Of a stretch of DNA of 64,000 nucleotides, positions 55,597-64,000 are shown piece after piece. Location of the stretch: positions 682,001-746,000 of the forward strand of contig JADGJP010000006.1 of assembly GCA_027603065.1 (NCBI GenBank), written 5' to 3'. The notes beneath the pieces were generated by a model. That model did no database searches and was not told the DNA's origin. It was given only the letters and a program-made list of their open reading frames with translations. The position numbers were made by a program, and so were the translations under genes. Source of the stretch: Geranomyces variabilis. Its lineage: Eukaryota; Chytridiomycota; Chytridiomycetes; Spizellomycetales; Powellomycetaceae. Each line of letters opens with the position of its first letter. The stretch's first letter is position 1.

Positions 55597-58500
55597 CTAA
55601 GACAGATGAAAGCACCCCTGCCCCTCTCGCACAGCTAGGTCAAACCGCGCTTTAAGAGTTTCGACATCGCGGTATTCCGGAACCTTAAGGTAGTTGGCGC
55701 ACGTCATGACGCTGGGCAACCAGTCATGTGTGTTGCTACCGGGAGCGCCAGAAGCCTTGCCACCCTTCGCGGGGCTGGAGCTATCCGCTTCGACAGTCTT
55801 ACGCACCACCGTCAAAGGCGGGCTCAGGTTAGCAAATCCGCCAATTGGTAACTTGGGACTGCCCGTCACAAACTGTAGGAACTCGCGCCTCTGGAACGGC
55901 GTCAGTTGCGACATGTACGTGATGAGGTACTGCACCGTCGGCGAGTCTGCGTTGAAGCCGTGGTCTGCGCGAATCGCATCTCGAAGCGTTTGCGGGGACC
56001 ATGTGCCTTCGGCGTCCTCGCCCGTGCCGCCGACAAGCACTGCGAGCTCTTGAACGCTAAACGATGCAAGGTCCGTCGCTGGAAACACGGCGTCAAAGCC
56101 TGCGCGGAATGCCCGCACTTGTTTCGCGACACCCGCGCCAACAGTCAGGTCGACCACGCGTTCCACATAATTGCGAACGTTACTCGCGTCGACTGCCTTG
56201 TCCTTGCCTCCCTCGCACAGTTCGATGTGTGGATAACCTGGCAGCGTAAAATCAAGGCAGAGGTCTTCAATGCATGCCCCACTTAGCGAGGGCGTGCCGG
56301 ACGCATATTTCTTGAGTCCCAATAGAGCCTTGTAAAGCGCTGGATCGATGTGGCGGACAAGGTGAAATTCGGCTGCAGACCTGCCCGAGGGTCCCACGGC
56401 ATGTTCCAAGGCAGTCTCTTCCTCCTCTTCTTCGCCCACAACCATTTCGAGGAAAATGGGACTGAAAGGAAGGTCGATTAAGCGCGAGTCCAGAAGCGCC
56501 TTGGCTACAAAGGTTCCGAGAGCTTGGAAGAGAACCAGCGCGCGCTTGCCCTCTTCACGATCTTCATCACCGGGTCCCATTGGCGCAGGGAAGAACCCAA
56601 GAGGCGGGTTCAAGTAGGCGCGTTGCGGGTCCAAATCCAACGCCGAGTCAACCGCCCCGTCGTCGTCCCGCCAGATCTTGATGCGCTTGGTGCCGGGACC
56701 GACGGTAACCCCACCATAGGTCCTAATGTCCCGACAGACGGTGGTGTAAAACTCGAGAGTAGGGCCAAGACCTGTTCCCACTTCGTCAAAGAACTCCACT
56801 TCCAGTAGCGCTTGAGTGGATCCATAGAGTTCCATCACCTTGATCATGCTGTCCAGTATACGATTTCGTGCAATGCGAACTTTTTGACGTTGAATGCGAC
56901 CGAGGTGCTGTGCCCCACTCTCGCTATGACTTCCAGCTCCGCCGGCTCCACTGTTCTGAGCCGCTTGGTTCTGTTGTTGCTGCCACCGTCCCATGCTTCT
57001 GGAGTACCCAAAGGAGGTGCTTTGAAGGTAGACAAGGCGTGTCTCAAAGGGGACGAGGAAGGAAAAGTGCTTCGCCAGAGCCGCGCACCAGTTCGGAAGC
57101 ACGTGCGATGCAACAATGAGCGGTTCGTCAAGTTGGCGATTGAGCTTGGCGGTCAGCTTGGTATTGGAGAAGGCGGTCGGAGGCAAAGCGTCGAGCCTGA
57201 CCGGCGCATCGGTTCTTGAAGTCACCGCCACGCGCTCTACAGGTTGAGACCCTTCCTGCAGCTCCAGTGCCGTTGAGCCGCCTTGGAAAAGTTCGCCATC
57301 ATCCACGACAGCTTCCTCCGTGGCGTAGACCTCGGCCCAGCGAGTATTGAGACCGTGGAGAATGCGCAAGAGGTTCAAGACTTGCCCGTCCGAGTCCGCC
57401 AGACTGATGCCTTCCGGAATGGTGGTGGAAAAGGGCAGTCTACCAGCCGTTTGTGAGCTTGAAATCGATTTTTCGGTCCCTACGGTCTTTTGCTGGTCGG
57501 CCGCAGCGTCGTCTCCTTCTTGCTTCGGCACCTTACGCCAGGTCACCGTGTAAGTAGTGGCCCAAACATCCGGCGCTCCAGCGGTCTGACAAGCATGCTT
57601 GTAGAGAGAACCAAAAATGGTGCCGTGCCTTGGCACTTTGGCATCCCCGACGGTGAATTCGATTTCAAAGTCCGGCGTGGCAGCTTTGGCTATAGAGGCA
57701 TATGAAGATGGGGCGGACGCCTTTGTGGGAGAGGTCGCACGCGCTGTCGATTTAAGCGCAGCGGGAGTAGCCGCGGCAGTTGCGGATGGTGCGGATGGTG
57801 CGGATGGTGAGGAAATCGAGCTCCGAGTGGAAGATTCATTACGAACATCGATAACGCTATCGCGACGAAGGGCAGTGCCGTCCCCCGTCTTTTCCGCGCT
57901 GCTTTCCGGCGGTGTCGACGGCTGGCTCTGCCGACGGCGCTGAGAGCGAGATGCCTCTTCAGTGCTGAGCAGCAAGTCACTAACATTGAGAATCTACCAG
58001 ACAAGGAGAAGAGTGAACGATGAGCGGATGTTCAACAAGCATTCCCAGAGAAGTTACTCGGGCACTCACATCATCATCCAAACCGTCATCATCGTCGCCA
58101 TACGGATCGTCATCATCCATGTCGTCGCCTTCGTCATGATCGAAATCGTTCCCGGCTTGTTCTGCGTCATGTCGCTCGGCGCTGGGGCATTCATCTGCAC
58201 CCTGAGACTGACCAGCCGCGCTAGCCGCATTGTCGGCGGCGTCAGTGCCGCCTTCATTGTCCGAGGCCCGCACATCTTCCGCTTCAGTGTCTTTTGCCTC
58301 GCTCCTGGGTGGTTCTATTCCAGGCATTGTGCCGACTCTCGATTTGAGGTAATCCTCCAGGGCTTTGTAGGTGGCCACCGCATGAACGCCAATGGTCAAA
58401 GCGTGGAATGCTCTCGGTGTAGACGCAGGATCCGCGGCCACAAGCTTGATCTTAAGTTGCCTCGTGAGCTGCAGACTGGGATTCGAGTGTTCCCGCTGCT

Positions 58501-61500
58501 GTGCCGCGGCTGCAGTGCCGGAACTTCTGTACATGAAACTGTATGCAGACTGCGGGCGAGCCGTGGATGAACTCGGAACCGCAGCCGCAACTTGGAAACG
58601 CTCGACGCGCGAAAGCGACTCCTGTAGCGTTTGCACCAGCCGCTTGAATGCTCCAGGAACGTAAAACGACCGATGCTGTGGATCCGGACTTGGCCCATTC
58701 AAGAAAACATGCAGGAAAGCCTTAAGCCGCGCCGTGACGCCAAAGGTATACTTGAGTGGGTCCGCATCAAGGCTCTGCGCAGGAACATCGGGCGTGCCGG
58801 GTTTGGTAAGATATGTGGCTAGCGAGGAAAGAATGCCACTTTCAAGCATCTCAAAACCAGTCACGCTGATGCCCCCGTCATCGTCACCGGTGCCCGCGAA
58901 GTGGCATGCAATTTTCTTCAACACTTCCAGAGGCAGATCTGTACCCTTATCAAGCGTTTTGACGAGATCACGCAGGACGTCAAGAACCCGACCGGTGCTA
59001 ATGGCTGATGGCGTGGCATCCAAAATTGCCTTGCATTGAAAGACAATCCAACTGCGGACGTCTTGCTCCGAAAACGACGAGCCATTCAGCGCAGTAACGT
59101 TGCCGCTTGCACCTGGAAGTGGGGCCGACGACAAGCTGTTGTCAGACCGCCCGAGCCTGTCCATGAAGCTGCGCATCGTAGACAAAAGCGCGTCTTCGGA
59201 AGCAGGGCGTGGTGACGTGACGTCCGTCTTAGATGCATCTAAGTTGTCTGGGAGATCTGTCTCCATATTTTCCATTGACCCGGAACTGCCTTCGAGCGCG
59301 GCAGCCGCCTCCGCAGCCTGGCTCTTCTGCGCAGTGGACTTACGCAATGCTTCAACAGTCTTCATGAGATGTTCCATTTGCGAGCGACGTTCGCCCGCAG
59401 ACGGAAGTCCCGCAGCACCTGAGCCCCCAAGGTGTCCTGCCATTTGATCGCGGACACGCTTGAGATCCTTAACCAGCTCGCTGACTTCCTGTGTTCGAGA
59501 TGCAAGAATCTTGCCGGCGTCTTCGGGCGAAGCGATGGGCCCGCTTGTGTCCTCCATTTCAACTATCCTTCGCATTTCATCCATGGCGCCTTCTCGCGCG
59601 AACCAGGTCTTGAAGCGCTCGCCACATCGATCCAAGACCACAAGGGCAATCTGCACGCCGCCGGTGACAAGAACCAGCGCTTCTCTTCTTTCCCTGTCAA
59701 GCCCCACGGCGGCCTTCAGCGCAGTTTCGCGCAAGCCAAGGAGTTCGGGAACGAACTTTCCAAAGACCCGATTCTTAGCAAGGGCCTTGGTGAGGAAATC
59801 CGGATCATCCAAGTACCAGATACCCTTGGCAACGCATTCGACCACAGTACGACGCAGGTTGGCATTGACAGTAACGCCAAAAACCTCACTCAAAATTGGC
59901 AGCAGTAGTGTGGAATAGGCGCGGACAGCCTCAGGGTGAGCTTTCAGAAGTTCCAGGTGACGCTGGCCTGCATTGAGCACGCTTTCTTTTTTGCCTGTGG
60001 TGGCTACGGGTATAGCACTGCCTTTCGAGGACGGCTTTTCTGAAGCTGAATTCGATGACTCTGTGTGCCCCTCAACATCTGACGGCCCGATTTGCGTGGG
60101 CTCAAACGGACTGCTGGCGTCACGAGGCGTGTCGTCCGATTTTCCGCCCTTGTCCGCGGAGGAGACGACCTTCAGTGGTACAGATGGTTTTCGATACGTA
60201 GTCTTCCAAATTCCGTCCGCAGGCAAAGTCGGCAAAACGGCAGACGCCAGCTTCACGACTTCCAAGAGCTGCTCAGGAGATCGCGTCACCACTACCGTCG
60301 TGACAGCGGCAGAGATGGTTTCCATGTCGGTCTCCTCCGAGCCATCGGTTGGTTGAAGGATTTCGAGTCCGCCGGTGAGGTAATTTTTGATCATTTGAAC
60401 GATATCCAGCTCGACAAGCAGAGAGGTAGCGAGTTTCGGTGATCCCTTGGCAACGTTGACCACCAGTTTTACGAGCTTGGTGAAAACCGGGGGAATCGCA
60501 CTGCCGATCGCGGTGGACCCGCTTAGGTTGATGATTCTGACAACTGTCTGCAACAGGCTGGGGGTCACCAGACTCTCCAGTCGGTCTTGAAATTTCCAGC
60601 TCCAGTCCACGATCCGGTCCAGCGCGCGGACTGTTTGATCAACGAGCTTGGTGTCTGCATAACTGAGCAATCGCTCGAGGATGGGAATAACCTCATTCAC
60701 TTTTTTGAAGACGTCAGTGTCGTCCGGGTCAGCTGCAGGACTGAAGTTAGCAAACTTGATCCCGACAATCGCGCGATAGAGGCAACACCTTACATGTACC
60801 CCCGGGTATTCCCAGTGCTGCTTCGTATCTTCGTGCTCCAGCGTTCAGGACGCCAAGCCCTTGACATGCGTTGGCTACAATCGTAACCGCAGTTCGCTGG
60901 ACGTGCAGACCAAAAAAGTCGATATACTGAAGAGCGGCCAGCAGCCCGTTAGCCCGGATGATAGCCGATGGATAGTCGATACTGATTTTGTCGAGCACAG
61001 CGAGCACTTGCTCCGCTAGATCGATGTATTCCACTTCAGTAAGCTTTCCCACCAAAACCTGTACGGCTCCGTGCTGAAGCACGTGCATAGTGCTCGAAGG
61101 GTGCGCTTCAATCAGGTTGGACAGGCAACGGCAGGCTAGTAACATCAGCTCTGGGTTCGGTGCGCCGCCGCCGCCACCGTACCCAAGTTCCGCGGCAGTC
61201 ATCCCCATTTCCTGCAACATTTCTAGCGGAATATCGTTGAAACCTTCGCCTGACCCTGGCTCGGGTCCTTTCAAGACCTCCACCAGCGCTTTAACAAACT
61301 CGTCGGTGCTAAAGCCGATCATTCGCTGGCCCCCGTGTCCAATGAACATATCCTCTGTAAGACATACGTTTCCTTGTCAATGCTGACAAGTTGCATCTTG
61401 AACGACTAAAACTCTTACCTGTAGCCATGCTCAAAATTTCCGAAAGCTCTTGCAGCGCCACCATTTGCATTGTCGCGTCGTCCTTGGCTTTTATTTGCCT

Positions 61501-62637
61501 CAGGATCTCCGTGAATTTGCCGCCTACGACTCCGGAAGGGCGAGAACCCCCAAGCATGCCGCCAAGCGAAAACGGAAGTCCCGAAGATCGTGACATCATC
61601 ATTTTCTCGAAAGCGATAGCGTCGCGAACGTCCTGGTCATCATCTTCATCATGTTCGAAGTCATCTATATCTTCATCTTCCGAATAATCGCGGTGAGCAT
61701 CCGTCCCTGCTGAATCAGCGCTAGTACTTGTGGAGGGCTCCGGCTGCGTTCCATGACGACCTCGCTTTGAACGTTTGGCGGTCGTCGCGACGTCTGTAGC
61801 CGATGCCTGGCCGGCGAGAGATGGTGGCGGTTCTTGCTTTTTGACTTGGCGACCTCGCGGCTTTGCCGAGCTGCCTAGCCCTCCTGCAGCAGTCTTTTTC
61901 TTTTGACCGCGTAGGGATGGAGCCTCTTCGGTCTCGGAAGAGTCCACTTTGCCTTTACCCTTTCCCTTTCCCATCGGGGTTTTGGAAGTGGCCGCGACTT
62001 TTGCTTTCTTCGCGACCGGCGTCGATGGATTGGAGAGTCTTCTGCCGCTTTTTGCAATGGATGCTATGCCCTCTAACGCTTTGGCCGCTGCTTGTCGCTG
62101 GCGTTTTTTCGGAGGTTCAGCCTCGGTCTCTGTTGATGGGCCCGGGTTGCTTGTGTTGCGATTTCTCTTTTTTGAACTAGACGCTTGAGTAGTGCTTGCG
62201 GCGTGTTGAGCACTAGATCTGTGCGGGAACGTCAGTCGATCAGCTTTAATTGATCATTTAAGGAGCAAAAGAAGTTAAAGCCAAGCATCTCAGTGATGGC
62301 ACAACCCGTCGAAGCGCAAAACCATGCGAAGAACATGCCCGCCCTCGTAGTGAGCCAACCACATCTCAAAAACGAGCGAAGCCAGATTGCCTCTCTCCAC
62401 TGCCGCTTGGCGTGGCTCGAGACGTAGCTACTCGGGGAAACGCCCTGTGTCATCCCAAGCAAGACTGTTCATACGGACAGCTTTCCTCCAACTTGGGCGT
62501 CTTACAATTGCGCAACCACAGGCTTTCTCGCTGTAGGTGCGCGAGGAACCACGGCGCGGCACTGAGTAAAATTACCTTCGTGTGGGTTTGGGTGACTCTG
62601 GTGGTATCTTGCTGCCAACTTGTGACGGGTTGTCCAT
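55597..62637 (-). CDS. UFD4: HECT-type E3 ubiquitin ligase, UFD4/TRIP12 family
   Basis: Five exons (62637-62576, 62218-61419, 61354-60794, 60732-58070, 57993-55597) encode 2160 residues. The enzyme adds ubiquitin to ubiquitin-fusion and N-degron substrates. A Lys-rich N-terminus (MDNPSQVGSKIPPESPKPTR/R) is followed by acidic DEDIDDFEHDEDDD. Armadillo-type repeats come next: MVALQELSEILSMATEDMFI, FVKALVEVLKG, LMLLACRCLSNLIEAHPSS, VNEVIPILERLLSYADTKLV. Then a long linker with an Asp-rich tract, and the C-terminal HECT domain: LLEVEFFDEVGTGLGPTLEF, ALGTFVAKALLDSRLIDLPF, MSQLTPFQRREFLQFVTGSP, and the catalytic Cys (about 2127) in LPSVMTCANYLKVPEY. The first exon was chosen because its phase (AG/A) fits the acceptor at 62219, and the frame upstream of the later ATG 61974 is open to that acceptor. 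Confidence 0.9.
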
Positions 62638-63173
62638 GGGGAGCCGTTCTTTCTTTTTCGGTCCGTCGTAGGCGTGGCGAAATACGCCAGCGCAGGCGTT
62701 TCAACACCTTCTGCAGCAGTGGGCTGACTTTCTCTGGAATACGAACGGAAGGGAGAACTGCGAGCAAAGTGGATGTCGCCTCTCGTCGACGCTGGGGTTA
62801 GAGGTCTGAATTCGCTCTGAGTCAGCGTGTTAATTTAGCCCCTCCTGGCGGGTGGCTGCTTCCACACCTTTGACTGGCCACAGTTGCAAAATAAATCGCA
62901 TACTAACGCATGCAAATCGAGAAATTTGGCATTTTAAGGCTACCTCGTGCGGGTGAAAGCAGTGGCAGCCGCAACAAGAAGCTTCAAGAGGAGCAAGCCG
63001 CCGAGACGCGGGGCAAGTGACTTTTCGACAGATGCTGCCCCGCGCGCCCGTTGTCTTTCTGTTAGTCGCAAAAGCGACATCTTAATGTTTAAGCGTACTC
63101 AAAAAAATCTCATACGGCCGCTGTCAGCGTCAGGTAAGAAGATTATCTAGATATTATGATTTTTCTGGTCTAT
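62638..63173. other. Intergenic region between the GH88/105 and UFD4 genes
   Basis: 536 bases. UFD4 begins at its left edge and the GH88/105 gene ends at its right edge, both on the minus strand, so it holds the 3' UTR of one and the promoter of the other. Nothing else was seen. Confidence 0.35.
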
Positions 63174-64000
63174 CTACATGTGAGCAAGCTTGTAAACTTC
63201 GGCGCCAGCCAGAAGAACGCAGCCAAGCGCAAAGTCCTCAAACTTTGGAGCTTTGGTGGCCGTGACCGGTTGGCTACTCGCAGGCTCGGTTCCGACGCCC
63301 TGCACCCATGCGAGGAACCCGCTGGCCGTGATTGACTCGTGTGCAATCGCATTCCAAGCTTTTGTCACTACTGGCATAGACACCGCGCGATTGATAAGTC
63401 CTGTCCGAATGGCGTAGGCAAAGCCAGCGAGGTGGAGAGCAGTGCCCGAGGTTTCTCTGCCGCCGTGGTCGGATGCGTCTGCCAAATTGACGTTCCAAAA
63501 TCCATCAGCCCGTTGGACCTTGGCGAGCGCATGCAGCATGGCGACGAGCGTGGCTTCATACTCGGCGCGGTGCGGATGAGTTTTGGGGAGCCGTTCGAGC
63601 GTACGAACCATGGCCGCGACAACCCAGCAGTTGCCTCTCGACCAATACACTTTTTTGCCGGCAGCTGTGCGCTTGGCGACGTATGTCGCATCGCGCCACC
63701 AGAACGAGTCGGCTGCGTTCCATAATCCTCGGGTGACTTTAGCGTCGGTGAACAGCTTATGGCCGTACTCGTGATACTTACTGTCGCCAGTGAGAACGCC
63801 GAGATGTGTGTAAAGCGGCAATGCCATTTGAATCGCGTCGATCCACCACCAATCCCGCGGAACCGTTTTTGTTGCCATGTTTTGGTCAATGTTGCGCTTG
63901 ATCCCAGCAAGGCGCATCTTCGATTTGGCCAAGTCGTACATCGTCAAATAAGTCTGTCCGCAGACCTGATCATCGGCGCTACGTGTTCGAAGGGGGTCGC
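63174..64000 (-). CDS. GH88/GH105-type unsaturated glucuronyl/rhamnogalacturonyl hydrolase, 5' part beyond the window
   Basis: The frame is open from the right edge (ADDQVCGQTYLTMYDLAK) to TAG 63174-63176; the N-terminus lies outside. Alpha/alpha-toroid glycosidases of this type remove unsaturated uronic acids left by polysaccharide lyases, for example from pectin. Typical blocks are PRDWWWIDAIQMALPLYTHL, GLWNAADSFWWRDATYV, KKVYWSRGNCWVVAAMVRTL, KVQRADGFWNVNLADASDHG, ETSGTALHLAGFAYAIRTGL and DFALGCVLLAGAEVYKL. In the usual motif WSRGNGW the middle Gly is Cys here. No intron is needed in the visible part. The family is mostly bacterial and also occurs in plant-degrading fungi. Whether it is secreted cannot be read without the N-terminus. 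Confidence 0.88.
   Translation of the reverse strand, partial: DPLRTRSADDQVCGQTYLTMYDLAKSKMRLAGIKRNIDQNMATKTVPRDWWWIDAIQMALPLYTHLGVLTGDSKYHEYGHKLFTDAKVTRGLWNAADSFWWRDATYVAKRTAAGKKVYWSRGNCWVVAAMVRTLERLPKTHPHRAEYEATLVAMLHALAKVQRADGFWNVNLADASDHGGRETSGTALHLAGFAYAIRTGLINRAVSMPVVTKAWNAIAHESITASGFLAWVQGVGTEPASSQPVTATKAPKFEDFALGCVLLAGAEVYKLAHM

Noticed and set aside
1-64000. Transposons, retroelements, CRISPR arrays, tRNA or rRNA genes
   Set aside because: No transposase, reverse transcriptase or integrase frames, terminal repeats, spaced repeats, or paired tRNA A/B boxes were found by eye. A tRNAscan-SE and RepeatMasker run would settle it.

Overview
The window is a dense stretch of fungal nuclear genome. 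It holds about 29 protein-coding genes on both strands, most broken by short GT-AG introns of roughly 50-150 bases, one of which carries a perfect TACTAAC branch point. The fungal assignment rests on an SCA7-domain SAGA subunit, Tim10, an NPF-rich AP180 and a Pho85/CDK5-type kinase. A six-helix voltage-gated K+ channel and a GlgX-type debranching enzyme are not what one expects in Ascomycota or Basidiomycota, so an early-diverging (for example zoosporic) fungus is the best guess. I see no transposon, retroelement, tRNA, rRNA or CRISPR array.

Layout, 1-26 kb: the 3' part of a FabG-like reductase (1-1014); a CxxC protein (1202-1978, minus); a cytochrome b5-acyl-CoA dehydrogenase (2210-4342); CCT6 (4595-6744, minus); a small conserved protein (7081-7883); a gene fusing TMEM18 to NUS1 (8140-9870, minus); an F-box protein (10179-11036); a Kv channel (11391-14080); a haloalkane-dehalogenase-like alpha/beta hydrolase that has lost its nucleophile (14421-16464, minus); bacterial-type GlgX (17002-19456); a small membrane protein; a PPR protein; a type I membrane protein; and a methyltransferase carrying two zinc fingers (25096-26121, minus).

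Layout, 26-64 kb: an AGC kinase; a long disordered protein with an internal repeat; SDHC; AP180; Tim10; HPM1/METTL18; a CBR1-like reductase; a homeodomain protein behind a 1.75-kb leader; SGF73; Notchless/RSA4; RRP4; a C2H2 zinc-finger protein; an intron-rich CDK; a UFD4/TRIP12-type HECT ligase (55597-62637, minus); and the 3' part of a GH88/GH105 glycosidase running off the right edge.

Most genes are housekeeping. Several lie head to head across 200-540 bases, so shared promoters are likely, most notably NLE1/RRP4 (203 bases, both in ribosome production) and TIM10/HPM1. The most unusual items are the TMEM18-NUS1 fusion, the CCT6 start codon split by an intron, the GlgX gene with introns, the nucleophile-less hydrolase, and the free-standing protein that resembles the C-Ala domain of alanyl-tRNA synthetase.
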